From positions 18,351,353 through 18,415,352 of the forward strand of contig NC_089827.1 in assembly GCF_035046505.1 (NCBI RefSeq): 64,000 nt of DNA, read 5' to 3'. The position numbers were made by a program, and so were the translations under genes. The notes under the pieces are model-generated. The model made no database searches. It saw only the letters and a list, made by a program, of their open reading frames with translations, and had not been told where the DNA came from. This DNA is from Tiliqua scincoides (lineage: Eukaryota > Chordata > Lepidosauria > Squamata > Scincidae). Positions 1-12,300 of the stretch are shown piece by piece (within the stretch, counting starts at the first letter, position 1; every line of letters begins with the position of its first letter).

Positions 1-262
1 ACAGGCCAACACTCATTTTGCTATCTTAAAAGTTAGACCTATTCCTGGGTTCATTTGGGGCACTGATTCCAAAAATGGCACCAGTTTCGTTGTATCACAT
101 CTAGTTTCACAGTTACGGGAGAGCCCCATTAGTGAATAGTTCAAGCAGCTTTCTTGTGAGGAAACCAACAACATTTTTGGAATCAGCACCCCAAATTCAT
201 ATCAAACCACCATAGAGTGGTGAAAAAAGAGTTTTTCTGACCCTCAATTTTGCAGGCCTGTG
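1..262. mobile_element. CACAGGCC-ended MITE (copy cut by window edge)
   Basis: It ends GGCCTGTG followed by TA at 263-264, and starts one base before the window. It is the same family as 45720-46071 but lacks most of the central palindrome. TA at the end suggests a TA target. Confidence 0.7.
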
Positions 263-1015
263 TAATTTTAAGTTTTTTTTAATTGCTCTAATTTCTGAAT
301 TCTTGCACGATATTAAATTTGCATTTAATTCGCACTCTAGCTTCAGCCTAAAATATAATACAGTCAGTACAAACATCCACAAGGTAGAATGGGTAAATAC
401 TCAGATGTGAATTCCTTCTGCCATTTTTGAAGTGGAAGGTTGGACAATATGTCAGTCCAAATTAAGTTTTTCTAAGTTCCTCTGAATTTCTCTGATATGA
501 CCTATGAACTTGAAGTCACAAGTTATTAATGGCTTCTGCTGCAGAAAATGCTAAGAAAAGGGGCCAGGGGGCAGGGGATATTTGCTGTTTCTTTTTTTTG
601 GTTGTATAATTCTAAGGTTTTCAATAAAAAGACCTGCCATTCATTCATTCAAGGCCAGCCTTAGGAGCTGTGGTACCCAAATGGAAACATTTTTGTACAC
701 TTTTTGTGGGGTCCCAGGTTCACACCAATTTCAGACAGTATAAATGAACACTACTGACTTTTAAAGAATACAGAAGAAAATTGAAATTGTTGCTGTTCTC
801 CATAAAACCTGCAATGTGGTGGTAGGTGTCCATTGCAGCATGTTGTATTTGATAATAGTTTACCCTAGTGTGGGGGGGGGGGGGCAGGGGCCTTTAGGTG
901 CAGGGCTCAAATAGAAGCAACTGGTCAAATTGGCTTAAAGCCAGCCCTACATTTAACCTCCATTTTCTGACAAACATCCTCACTTATTTGAAGGAAATCT
1001 TCCTTATGTCTATGG
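263..1015. other. Intergenic, no gene seen
   Basis: AT-rich sequence between two MITEs with one poly-G run; no exon-like or other recognisable feature. Confidence 0.5.
872..886. repeat. Poly-G tract
   Basis: A run of about fourteen G in intergenic repeats. Confidence 0.8.
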
Positions 1016-1243
1016 CAGCTATTTTCAGCCACTGTGCTGTGGCACACTGGTGTGCTGCAAATGGTCTGCAGGTGTGCCGCAAGAGTTTGGGGAAGGGTCA
1101 TTTATTAGTAGGGCCATTAGGGAATGTGAGCCCCCACCAACAGCATGGTGTGCCTTGTCAATTGTCAAAAGATGGATGGTGTGCGTTGACAATTTTAGTA
1201 CCTTGTTAGTGTGCTGCAAGGTGAAAATGGTTGAAAATCACTG
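1016..1243 (-). mobile_element. hAT-type MITE (GATTTTCAACC family)
   Basis: The inverted end GGTTGAAAATCACTG closes the copy. Flanks gtctatgg and gtgtatgg match at 7 of 8 bases. Confidence 0.75.
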
Positions 1244-1511
1244 GTGTATGGAATGAGTTTGACACCCCAAGTTGGGGCAACAGAAATCTCTATTTGCAAA
1301 CAGCAGGTAGAGCAATGAGACGTTGCTAGCAGCCAGTCAATATGGGAATGCTCCTGGACACAGAAGGAGCAAGCTGGAGACTGCTTTACTGAAAAACAGC
1401 CGTGCTGAAAGAGACAGCAGAAGCAAAGTTGCTTGCCGCAGCCAGGTAAAAGGAGAAGACGCATGCTTGCACACACAGAGAGGCACACAGCATGGGCAAG
1501 ACCAAAGCTGC

Positions 1512-1692
1512 TTTAGGGCAGAATCCTATCCAGTTTTCCAGGGTTGGTGCATATGCCAATGGGGAATATGATGCAACTTGCGGTGGAGGGGCAGACACTA
1601 AAGCCTCCTTAAGGTAGGGGAATGTGTTCCCTTACCTCGGGGCATGCATTGAGGCTACAGCAAGTGCTGAAAAGTTGGATAGGATTGGCCCC
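1512..1692 (+). mobile_element. AATCCTA-ended MITE (about 180 bp, TA target)
   Basis: Inverted ends containing AATCCTATCC and GGATAGGATTGG, with the family interior GGTAGGGGAATGTGTTCCCTT. Confidence 0.7.
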
Positions 1693-1710
1693 TTAAGATT
1701 GGCCCCTTAA

Positions 1711-1828
1711 CAGCCCCACTGGATCAGGCCATAGGCCCATCTAGTCCAGCTTCCTGTATCTCACAGTGGCCCACCAAATGCCCCAGGAAGCACACCAGAC
1801 AACAAGAGACCTCATCCTGGTGCCCTTA
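1711..1828 (-). mobile_element. LINE 3' end fragment
   Basis: CCACTGGATCAGGCCATAGG and CATCTAGTCCAGCTTCCTG, the same family as 61460-62010. Confidence 0.7.
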
Positions 1829-1917
1829 GAGCCCAATCCTAAGCAAGTCTACTTAGAAGTAAGTCCCATTATAATCAATGGGAGTCCCAGGTAGGTGTGG
1901 ATAGGATTGCAGCCTAA
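1829..1917 (-). repeat. Single palindromic AATCCTA repeat
   Basis: GCCCAATCCTAAGCAAGTC to GTGGATAGGATTGCAGCC, enclosing the palindrome GTAAGTCCCAT / ATGGGAGTCCCAGG. Confidence 0.75.
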
Positions 1918-2246
1918 GTGAAAAACAGCCTGCGCTGAGCTTCATGTTTTCCTCCTCCTGGGCTTTTCCTGCCTGTTCTCAACCAGTGGGAAGCAAATAG
2001 CTTCAGTAGCCACCCCCCATTCCTGTACTATTTCTCAACAAAAGTGTTCAAAACCTTTTCCAAAAAGTCTTCAAAAAGCTTTGCTTGACACTGGGCAGGT
2101 CAGGGCTCCAATCCACCTGCCCCAAAAATGGCAGGCTGCATAACAGAAATTAGGAAGTTTGTTGAGTACACAGTAAAGGTGAGTATCGGTGCTGAGTCAT
2201 TTGCAGAGCTGCCAGGGACTTCCCTCACCCTACAGGTCACTGACCA

Positions 2247-2326
2247 AAATCCTATGCCTGTCTACTCAGACATAGACCCCACTATTTCAGTGGGACTTAC
2301 TTCCAGGTAAATAGGATAAGATTGCA
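2247..2326 (-). repeat. Single palindromic AATCCTA repeat
   Basis: AAAATCCTATGCCTGTCTAC to GATAAGATTGCAGCC. Confidence 0.7.
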
Positions 2327-2475
2327 GCCTGATCAAACTTTTTTTTTTTTTTTGCTTGTACCAGACTGGTGAGGGAGGGATGGTGGGTTCAGTAGGTTTT
2401 ATACATTTAAAATTGATCATTTGTGTTTAATAAAGTGGCCCAAGTTAAACCCAAGTGTAGACTGGTGTCTTTGTT

Positions 2476-2502
2476 GGGGGGGGGGCGTGCGCGCGCGCGC
2501 GC
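2476..2502. repeat. G run followed by (CG)n
   Basis: GGGGGGGGGCGTGCGCGCGC and more: alternating purine-pyrimidine that could form Z-DNA. Confidence 0.75.
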
Positions 2503-2544
2503 AAGATTAAATAGAATGCCAGATGCAGGGGGATGGCAGCAAGA

Positions 2545-2545
2545 T

Positions 2546-2576
<31 letters not shown>

Positions 2577-3240
2577 TTAGATGGACTTCTGAAAAGAAAA
2601 GCTTTTTACTTCGTTTGCAAACGGGACCACCACAAAGAGGTGATGACCCAGAAGGGTTACAATGATATTATTATTATTCAGAGGACTTCTGAAAAGAAAA
2701 GCTTTTTACTTCGTTTGCAAACGGGACCACCACAAGGAGGTGATGACCCAGAAGGGTTACAATGATATTATTATTATTTTTTATTTTATTAATTTATACC
2801 CCGCCTTTTTGCCCAGCGGGCACACACACAAGGCGGCTTACAAACACCTTAAAAATACATTAAAAAACAATTTACAGTAATTAAAAAAAATCTAAAAACA
2901 AACAAACCCTGTGGATTTTCATATAAAAAGCAAGAACACCAGCCAGCCTGTCAACAATTAAAAGCTTTTTGAAATAAAAAGGTCTTCAGTCCACACCGAA
3001 ACGTTAACAACGAGGGAGCAGTTCTCAGTTCTAAGGGGAGGGTATTCCACAGTTCGGGGGCCACTACCGAGAAGGCCCTCTTCCTGGCCGTCGCCCCTCT
3101 CACATCTCTTAGTGGCGGCACAGTCAAACGGGCCCCCTCAGATTATCTAAGAGCACGGGCAGGATTGTAGGGAAAGAGGCGGTCCCTCAAATACCCCGGA
3201 CCCGAGCCGTGAAGGGCTTTAAAAGTTACAGGTTTTATAG
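2545..3240 (-). mobile_element. LINE 3' region with (TTTA)n tail and local duplication
   Basis: A TTTA microsatellite, then ACCCCGCCTTTTTGCCCAGC and a long conserved stretch (GGTATTCCACAGTTCGG, AAGGCCCTCTTCCTGGCC) typical of LINE 3' ends in lizards (CR1/L2 type, subfamily uncertain). Confidence 0.6.
2583..2782. repeat. Tandem duplication, 100-bp period
   Basis: Two near-identical 100-bp units starting GGACTTCTGAAAAGAAAAGC at 2583 and 2683; only a few bases differ, so it is recent. Confidence 0.9.
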
Positions 3241-4054
3241 AGCATTCTGAATAGAGGAGAGGTGCACAAGGGCACAAAGACAGAGGGGTAAACATCCTTG
3301 GAAAATTAACAAGTAATCAGACAGAAAGCAAAATCAGCATCCATTATCAGTTCTGAATGTTCGGTAGGAAGAACAGTACAATGTGCATCGACAAGTTATT
3401 TACATACAGGACGTCCATTACTGAAGGTTTGGTAATCAATCACACCACTTTACCCTAGTCCTTTCGGGGTCTCACACCCTTGGTCTGTTTGTTTATTACC
3501 ATCTGTTCTTCCTTGGAGGTCCATATTTGTGTACTTGGCTTATCTTGTTTAGCTAGCTTGTCTCTAAGGAGGATGGTAGATGCTGACTGGTAGCATTCCT
3601 GAGCAAGGGTCAGAGAAAAGCCAAAACCAGGGAAGCCTGATTTTGAAACCAGGCATTGTGGGTATCTTGGTATTGTGAGCTGGGCATTTTGGGGGCATTG
3701 GTTTTAAAAAAGCTAAACCAGTTTTCTGGGAATTGAGCTTTCATGGAAGGATGAAGAATTTAATGGAAGGATGAAGAATGAAGGAATAATGAAGAATTAT
3801 TTGCACAATTTTGTGCTTTGGAAATCAATATGGAACATATGAACTGCAGTGTTTTTCCGCTGATTGAAATTCTGGAGAGGGGGTGTTGTATTAATTCATA
3901 GATACCACTTTTTGTTCTGCTTCTCACTGTTCAGTAAGGATGTTTTCTATGTTGTATCTTATGCAGAAGAAGCTCAACAGCCTGTATGAAACCATCACTG
4001 TGTATTGTACTGTTAACTGAGCAAAGAGACACCTTCCAGAGTTGTGCCCTCTTA
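3241..4054. other. Intergenic, no gene seen
   Basis: Nothing recognisable; a short local repeat of AATGGAAGGATGAAGAAT occurs near 3755. Confidence 0.45.
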
Positions 4055-4150
4055 TATTTAGCAGGGGGAAAATAACTGTCCATCTTTACCTAGCATGGTG
4101 TATTTTCTAGTAGCTGTGTGTGCGTTTATACTTGTGTTAAGAATGGTGTA
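4055..4150 (+). mobile_element. SINE/LINE fragment, old
   Basis: TTTAGCAGGGGGAAAATAAC and TTTTCTAGTAGCTGTGTG match the family at 24.6 kb. Confidence 0.5.
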
Positions 4151-4679
4151 ATAAAATGAATATTAATGCCCTGAGAAATTTGCGTTTCTGAGGATTGTCT
4201 TGGTTCCCCAGCCTTCAGCTGCACTTAACACCAACGGAATTTATTTTTTGGGCATTAATGCAATATAGTTTTTTTTTTTTTTGCATTACAAATTGTCGCT
4301 TTACTGTTTCCAAAGAATGAAACAAAAGCACCTCTGAAAAGCAATTCCTTTTATTGGACCAATTTCTCATATCAATAAAAGGATTCACTTTCTCACATCT
4401 CACTTTCAATAATCCTATAGCCTAGAAAAATTAAATCAGAGGTGGGCCCCCCAAAGGAAAGATCTATCAAGAAAAACCCCAAATTAAAACAATATTCCAT
4501 GTAATGTAAACCAGTCTCCACATGGTTGAAATACAGTCTCAGAGAAATAGCATCCTGCAAACTCACAGCGCCACCTGCAGACTAAATGTAATACATGCAG
4601 CTCGTGTCTGGGTAATCTGGCTTGGTTTGGTAGCCGGTTAGGAAATGGCCTACACGCAGACAATAATCTAAAAGTTTGT

Positions 4680-4753
4680 TTAACCTATATCTGCCCAGGT
4701 GTACACATTTGATCCCTGTTGCGTATATGCAACATTGGGCAGAAATGGCTTAA
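4680..4753. mobile_element. 74-bp TTAA-flanked palindromic MITE
   Basis: TTAA at 4680-4683 and 4750-4753 encloses inverted ends (ACCTATATCTGCCCA / TGGGCAGAAATGGC). TTAA targets are typical of piggyBac elements. Confidence 0.65.
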
Positions 4754-4924
4754 ACAATTGCAAAATAGTCTTCACAATAGTTGGGAAGTAATTGTGGAAA
4801 GGATTACAGCCTTTGGGATGTTTGGAGATTTTTTTTTTTAATAGATCTTGCTTGGGTGAGTTAGGAGAGTTCATCTTTATTTTAAATAATTTTTTTTACC
4901 TATTGTAAACTTTAATTTTGTTGC

Positions 4925-5060
4925 ATGGGGGTATTAAGATTTTCCTGCTCGATGATGTCGCTTCCAGGTTAATGGCATCACTTCTGGTGGGTTCCAACAG
5001 ACTGTCATTCTAAAAAGTGGGTCCTGGTGCTAAAAAGTTTGAGAACCACTGCTCTAAAGT
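4925..5060 (+). mobile_element. hAT-type element, 3' fragment
   Basis: Ends GCTAAAAAGTTTGAGAACCACTG, as in 54549-55065 and 63171-63533. Confidence 0.6.
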
Positions 5061-5559
5061 TTTAATGCTTATCTGTGTCTGGTTCTTTCTTGCTTGGGAC
5101 TTGGGCGGCTTACATTGGACTCTTTCCTGGTTGCAGTAGTCTCCGAAGGAGATTTGAAAACAACAGCACACTCCCCTACAAGTCTCTGGGAGAACCACTG
5201 TACCACTTTAACCCATTTTGAGTGCAGGTCTTTCCCCATTGCATTCTGGGTGGACTACAGGAATCTGAGAGCAGTTACAGAGACCCTTAACAAATTACAG
5301 TCTCCAGTATGCATTGGGGGAATACAGTGTATATGTTCTGAAACACAGGGAAATACATCACTTATGTTTGTCTTTTTTTCTTTTAATCCATAGTAAAGCG
5401 GACTTGCTACTGGACTTCTTTTGAAAGAAGCTCCCCTTCTGCTCACGGAGGGGCCAGGCTGGGCACCTGCCTGCCTGTTTCCTCCTCATGCCCACCCCTA
5501 TTAGAATGCTCTCAAGCCAAGAGGGCAACAAATGGTTCATGGCACCCTTCTTTTGCGAC

Positions 5560-5795
5560 AGTATCTTCTTCCCAACTCTCCTGGGTGCCACCATCTTGTA
5601 TCATGCAAGATCTCTTGGGAGATCCAAGGTTGCAGCAAGACAGCCAGAAAAATGGGCACTGCCATCTTAGATTGTGTGAGATCTCCCATGATCCAAGATG
5701 GTGGTGCCCAGGACAGCAGGGAAAAGGCCGCTGGGGACATCCTGTGGTGCCCTTATGAGTTTGCCACGGTGCCGTAAGTTTGTTAACCACTGGGG
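5560..5795 (+). mobile_element. hAT-like fragment related to 55088-55291
   Basis: Shares CCAAGATGGTGGTGCCC and CGCTGGGGACA...GTGGTGCCCTT with the 55.1 kb copy and ends in a worn GTTTGTTAACCACTGG. Confidence 0.5.
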
Positions 5796-6056
5796 TAGAC
5801 TATGATTTACTTCTGTTTCACTTGGTTCTACAGCAAAATTAAGATTTGTGATGCTCTTTCACAATTCCAAGACTTCTAGTTTCCTGAACAGCAGATACAA
5901 AACATGTTTACTTCCCCTATATCTGGAAGCAACATTTAAGATAAAGTTCATTATGCTATTATGAGTCCAAACTCCAAAGCATTCCCACTGGAACCGCTTT
6001 CTTCTGCAAAACTTGGCAAAGTTTTAATGGGTGCACAAAATGATGCTAAACTTGTC
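5796..6056 (-). other. PUS7L 3' flank
   Basis: Repeat-free sequence just after the PUS7L stop, presumably 3' UTR. No AATAAA on the minus strand here; the first seen is near 4873, inside or beyond repeats. Confidence 0.4.
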
Positions 6057-6383
6057 CTAAAGGTCACACTTCATGATTTCCCTCAAGCAAACAGTTGCGT
6101 AACATGAAGGATCCAGCCAAAATGACAAAGAAAGGGAACCTTCTGAATCCTGGAGGGGACTATCTCCATTTCCTATTTCCTTTTTGTCTTCTGTCAAGAA
6201 ATGGTATGATAGATTGTGTGGCTGTTTCAAGAGGTATCTGTAGCATCCAGGCACATTTAGCTGCAGTTCGGGAAGTCTGAATGTGCATGTCTGAAGTCCA
6301 TCACCGGCAAGCCTTTCATGATACCACTCCCCAAGTTTATGGGTGGGATATTGGACGCTGTAACCGGCCATTGGGAGAATAAC
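6057..6383 (-). CDS. PUS7L: PUS7L coding exon 8 and stop
   Basis: Acceptor CCCCAAAG. It encodes VILPMAGYSVQYPTHKLGEW, LNVPGCYRYLL and the C-terminal DPSCYATVCLREIMKCDL before TAG. Human ends KEIMKHDV. Confidence 0.95.
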   Translation of the reverse strand, partial: VILPMAGYSVQYPTHKLGEWYHERLAGDGLQTCTFRLPELQLNVPGCYRYLLKQPHNLSYHFLTEDKKEIGNGDSPLQDSEGSLSLSFWLDPSCYATVCLREIMKCDL

Positions 6384-9300
6384 CTTTGGGGAGGAAAAAG
6401 GGAACATTACTTCTTCTGTGAAGCCATTTAAAAAGAGGCATGCAAGAAGAACTGTGTGCATCATCTCCACGAGTGTGGAAAGAATCAGTATGATGCATCA
6501 CAGGGGAGCTGCTGTGGAAAAAAATGGAAGCAGGGAATACTTTGCCAAATGTCTTCTAATCTGCATTTCCATAAAATGCAGAAACAGTGGGCCTGTATGC
6601 ATTCTTTTTTCCTATGTTTTCCAGCAGTATGGACTAGTGATAAATGATGCCACTTAACCTAATGTCCAAGTTACAAGACACTGTCTCATTATTACTTTTA
6701 ATTAATAGATCCCCCCCCCCAAACAAACAAACTTACTTGATTTATTGTATATTTATTGGCAATCTCTTCCTCAGGAGCTACTATATGGACCTAGTAAGAG
6801 AGATGTAAGATTAAAGGTAATTGTTTCATTAAATATGCACAAAAGCATAAATTGTAAACCAGCGGCATACTGTCTCCACACCTAATTATTCCTTAAGAAA
6901 AAGCAATTCCATGCTTACGAGGCTGGCAGCAAATGACCCAAACTAGCAACAAGTATTTGACTTGCAGCCCAATCCTAACCTGCACTGGAACAGGCAGCTG
7001 ACCTGCCCCGTATCCAGAGCAGGGTTGGCGCTGGCTGTGGTTCAGACTGGGGCAATAGTAATTGATTCCCTTTACCCTAGGTAACGCAGCAGCAGCCCCA
7101 ATGGGACTACTTGGATCTGTACCACCTAAAGAGGTGGAGCAGATCTGAGCAGCCCGTCACTGTGCTGGGTTGCCTGGGAGAGGCATAAGGAACTGGCCTA
7201 AGTGCCAGATCTTGGCCCTATCCCCTGCTCGGCCCCAGGTCACCCATGAGCCCAACCACTGCCTTCTCTCCCTCTGCCCCGGAATGCCTCTGTTCCGCCC
7301 CGGATTTTGCCTCGAGGTTGACTCCTGAAGCCTTTTCTGTAACTGGATGTAGCCACAAGGCAGTGAAGGTTTGGGATCGGGGTTTTCCTTCTCTCAGATG
7401 AGCTGCCATCCCAGGCTGAGGAGTCCCATCTACCCACTGGCTGTTTAGTCGCCTCTTACGACAAGTACAGCCAAACTGAGGGCCTATTCTTATCCCCAGC
7501 CCCCTATTCTTATCCCCAGCCCATACAGTATGTACCATTTATTTGGTGTGCAGGTGGAGTAAAAGAACTCATCAATGTATTAATGGCATTTTACAGAATA
7601 CCTGAGAGGTTCAGGAATTTGTCTAAACAGAAAATTGGAACTTGTTGATCAAATTTCTCATCAGTGTTTTTGTCAAGTTCACATTTACCTTGTCAGTCAT
7701 CAAGGAGCTATCAGCACTCTTTTCACAAAAGATTAGATCACCGCTCACCACTCGTGTACCATAGATCTTAATCCGGTAGGCAGCAGCTTCATTCCAAATT
7801 TTACTGCAATAAGCATGAATGTAGAAAATACGCATGGAGTGGGGAATGCTGAGCCACCCTCGGGTGCACCCCTCCTGATTTATACCGTAACGATTCAATG
7901 CACGAAGCAACATCTTCTCCCTTATTTTATAGTCAGGGAGCATTGCAAGGGTGCCCTTTGGGTCCTCTAAAAGACAGAGGGGAAAAAATAGATCAGTGGT
8001 GACACTACATATTCTGCTCTAATACATTTCTCAGATGTTTGGCTGCTGCTTCTCCTTTGCAACCTGGGGCTAGGAAGTCAAGAGCCAGCAGAGAAGTGAT
8101 GGATTGCAACAGAGCGTTTGACCCTTTACTAGCCAACTCACCATTTTTCTTTCCACATTCCCCCACCCCTCAGCCATTTATCCTTCTCTTCACCAGCCAA
8201 GATTCCTGACCCAGGTCCATGTTTCCACTTCTCCATAGGAAAATGTGTCTTCCTGGCCCAGCTTTGCAGATGAAGAAAAGAAGAAAAATAAAAGAGAATG
8301 CTTTTTTACCCAGTGGGTAATTAATCTGTGGAACTCCTTGCCACAGGATGTGGTGATGGCATCTGGCCTGGATGCCTTTAAAAGGGGATGGGACATTTAC
8401 AGGTTACAAGCCATGATGGGCATATGCAACCTCTTGGTTTTAGAAGTAGGCTACCTCAGAAGGTACCTAAAGGCCTACCTTTAGAAGTAGGCTACCTTCA
8501 GAAGTAGGCTACCTCCCTCCCAGGTGCAAGAGAGTGGCAACAGGATGCAGGTATCTTGTTGTGTGCTCTCTGAGACATCTGGTGAGCCACTGTGCAATAC
8601 AGGAAGCAATACAGTTGGGCCTTTGGCCTGCTCCAGCAGGGTTGTTCTTAAGAAGAGCATCAGCCAAGGTTTGAAGACACATGGTGGAGGCAGAACACAG
8701 AGCTCTGCTGTATGTTATTTGATGGCTTAGTTTAAAAAGCTGAAAGCACTGAAAGTTAAGAAGGGAGGGGAGACCATTTAGAACTAGGGCTGTTCCACAA
8801 TAGTCTCCATTTTCTCTTTCCAAGTCAAAAATGGCAATTTCAGAGTTGTAAAAATATTTCCCCTAAATATTTTAAAAATCATATACGGGGGGAAAAAATT
8901 GATCACTTAAAAAAAAAATCACATCTACTTTCTAAAATCCTGAATAATGTCATGGTTTCTCTGCTGCACTGACTAGCTTTTCCAGTAGCAATTATTTCTC
9001 TCTTCTTTCTACATTAATCGTATTGGCGATTCAAATCAATCTACGATCACATAGTCAACGGGCAAAAATCATAATGATACTGTAGCCAATCTGATGATGA
9101 ATGGTATCTACTGGGGCAAGTGAAGTCAATCACAACTGAGAGCAAAAGAAAAAACTGTAAATGAGTAGGGGCGCAATCCTAACCAACTTCCCAGCGTTGG
9201 TATAGCTGTGTCAGTGGAGCATGTATTGGATCCTGCAGTTGGGGGAGAGGGGGCAGTCATGGAGGCCTCCTCAAGGTAAGGGAATGTTTGTTCCCTTACT

Positions 9301-12300
9301 TTGGAGTTGCATTGCCCTTACCTCGGTGCTAGAAAGTTGGTTAGGATTGCGCCCTAAGAGAACTTTTTTGGGCCAGGAGTGTAAAAATACAACAAACCAA
9401 ATGAAACAGTTGTTTTTTTTTACCCCCAGCACTGATTAAAACATTTGTGAAAAAGTAAGGATAATTTTAGCTCAGCCCTATAGAATTCTTAACTCATCGT
9501 TTTCAAATTGTTCCCTCTTCTCATTCCTCTGATTTCAGCACTTGCCTAATATGGAATTACTGGCAAATGTGCTTTTGTTCTGAGTAAGCACTGCTGAGGC
9601 ATTCCACCTTCTGAATCTAGAAGAGGGAGAGGAAAGACTAAATAATCTCTTTGGCTCTGGATGGTGTATTCTTTCTGCATGTTGTTCAACCTGGAGCATT
9701 TTGGTGGGGCTTTTTAAAATTGTTATGCTGAGACCCTTGTGATCTATGAGCAGCTGCGTGCTCATGTTGAGCGGGCAGAAAGGTGATGAATAAATATTTT
9801 AAGAACACATGAATATGTTAATTAATTCGATCCAAAGCAGAATATGTGCGTTGTATCAGGACAAGAAAATTGTTCCTTTATAAATTAGGGATAGGCTTAT
9901 TTACTGCAGTGATCCACAGTACCTTTATAGAATGATTGTAAAAAAGAGTTTTTTCATCGGCAAAACCAATCACACCCATGTACTCAGTGCAATACACTTC
10001 CACTTAAATTGAATATGGATAGATGCCAAATCCGTCCCCCTGCCAATATCCTTTCCACACCTAGTCTCTACATTTAAAAATTATTGGACAGGAGCTAATG
10101 GTATGATAAATTCTGCAGCTCAGTCAGGTGATAATTACTTCCCTGTGCTACCCAGTTATTTAGGACATGGAAAAGCAATTAAGTTCTGGCAGTCTGAAGA
10201 AGTAGTCAGTTACATTAATCAGGCAACCAACTCTCTGGGGAGATCTAGTTACACTGTAAACAGCAAAGAAAGGGCCCACAGGGAAATGGACAAGACGGAA
10301 AGGAAACTCGCCCCTGAGTGTTCAAAAATGAAAATATTCAGTAGTGACATAACTTATATAGGTCATATTGGGGCTGCACAAATTGCACCAAATGACAACT
10401 AGTCAAAGGCGTAATCTGCAATATGCTACAGGATTTGCACCTCATAATGTTTCATTGGAAGAATATGCTATGTGAAATATTTACCAGTCTGAAGAAAGTA
10501 CTTCTTGGCCTTGTTTACAGGATCATCTGCATCTTCTGGTGTAAAAAATAATTGCACAGCTTTAACCTTTAGTAAAAAAAATACAAAGTTTGGACCACGG
10601 CATCCATGGGGGATCCATTCCTGGACACCCCCCCCCCCCACACACACACAGAGATACCAAAACCCAAGAATACGCATATCTGCAGGTTGAGTCCACCATA
10701 ACCTCCGAACGCGACCAGAGTTCTCCAATCACATCTGGAGATATTCTGAGGCCCGCACAGGTCACACATAGCCCTCCTGTCTTCAGCAAGGCCTCCAGAG
10801 GTGCCAGAAACACACTTCCAGTTTTCATAAAAGGTATACATGATCAAACTTATACACATGATGAGAAAGTACCAGTTCTTTGTTCAGCAAAGCCAATCCA
10901 ATTTGATCTGTCTGTATGCTCTGCCCTTGTCCAAATCGCTGAGGTCCGTAGTAATTTATAAAGCCATTTCTCTACAGATGAGAAAAACAAAGTTGAATTC
11001 ATTTTTGCATTAAATACAATACACTCAAACCATTGGGAGCATGAAGGCTAGAGATAGCACCTGTGGGGGAAAAAACCTGTTTTTACCTTGATATTCTCAA
11101 TTGCTTCAGATACTCTCTTTTCCAGGCTTGCAGAACAATCATTACTCTGGTGTTTTAAATCTCTCACAATTATATCAAAGCGATTTCCTTGCAACTGACC
11201 AAGTCTAAGTGGCTGATTTGCAGAACGTACATTAGACACAGTTACTCCTTTTTTTTCAATTGTGTCTGCAAGTTCTTTCAATCTGCACAAAAGAAACAAT
11301 TTGGGATTTCATGTCATATTCTAGGAACAATTAGTTTTAGAAACTACAAAGTTAGGAACGCTTGGGTTTTACGTATTTAAATTTTTAATATTAGGTTATG
11401 GTTTTAAAATAAAATCATTAATGTCTCCAGATATTTTACAGGAAACTGTATTGCAAGAAGGATAAAATGATTTTGAAGAAATGATACAATCTTGCCTGCA
11501 TTTGGTCTTATAATATGAATCAATATACATTTAATGCAAATTTGATGTACATTTCGCACCATCTTTGTATAAGATACTCTACATAACACTTATAATGTTA
11601 GGAAACAATTTAACTGCTCAGGGAACTGAAATTAGAAACCTGCTTAAATAACATCTCATAAGAACATAAGAACAGCCCCACTGGATCAGGCCGTAGGCCC
11701 ATCTAGTCCAGCTTCCTGTATCTCACAGCGGCCCACCAAATGCCCCAGGGAGCGCACCAGATAACAAGAGACCTCATGCTGGTGCCCTCCCTTGCATCTG
11801 GCATTCTGACATAGCCCATTTCTAAAATCAGGAGGTTGCACATACGCATCATGGCTTGCAACCTGTAATGAATTTTTCCTCCAGAAAAATCTCATTGTTG
11901 CAGTGCAGTATTTTTCAACCAGTGGTACCTGAGGTGGTGTCTGGTGGTACCTGCTAGACCCCTGGACACCTGCTGCTTAGCAGTGAGAACAGAAACGCAA
12001 CACAACAAACAGGGAAGGAGGCTCGTCCACATGGAGCATATCCAAAGCATGCTTTTCTGTGCCTGATAAAGTCCTCCTGTCCACCCAGAGTCTTTTACTG
12101 GTGTTTGTCACATCGCATCTGGCCTCCCAACCCAGAAGTAAGTGGCGATGATACTTCAGGTGGTACTTCAAATAGGTGGACCGTGTAAAGCGGTACGGTG
12201 GAGTACAAACATTGAGAAACACTGCTATAGTGTAACACAAATGAAGGCTGACAGCAGCAAAACTTCTGTTAGAATGCAGGTTGAGTTAAATTCCAAAAGC

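Noticed and set aside
10590-10961. 123-codon open frame on the plus strand
   Set aside because: It runs antisense through PUS7L exon 4 and a Tigger-like remnant; no independent evidence.
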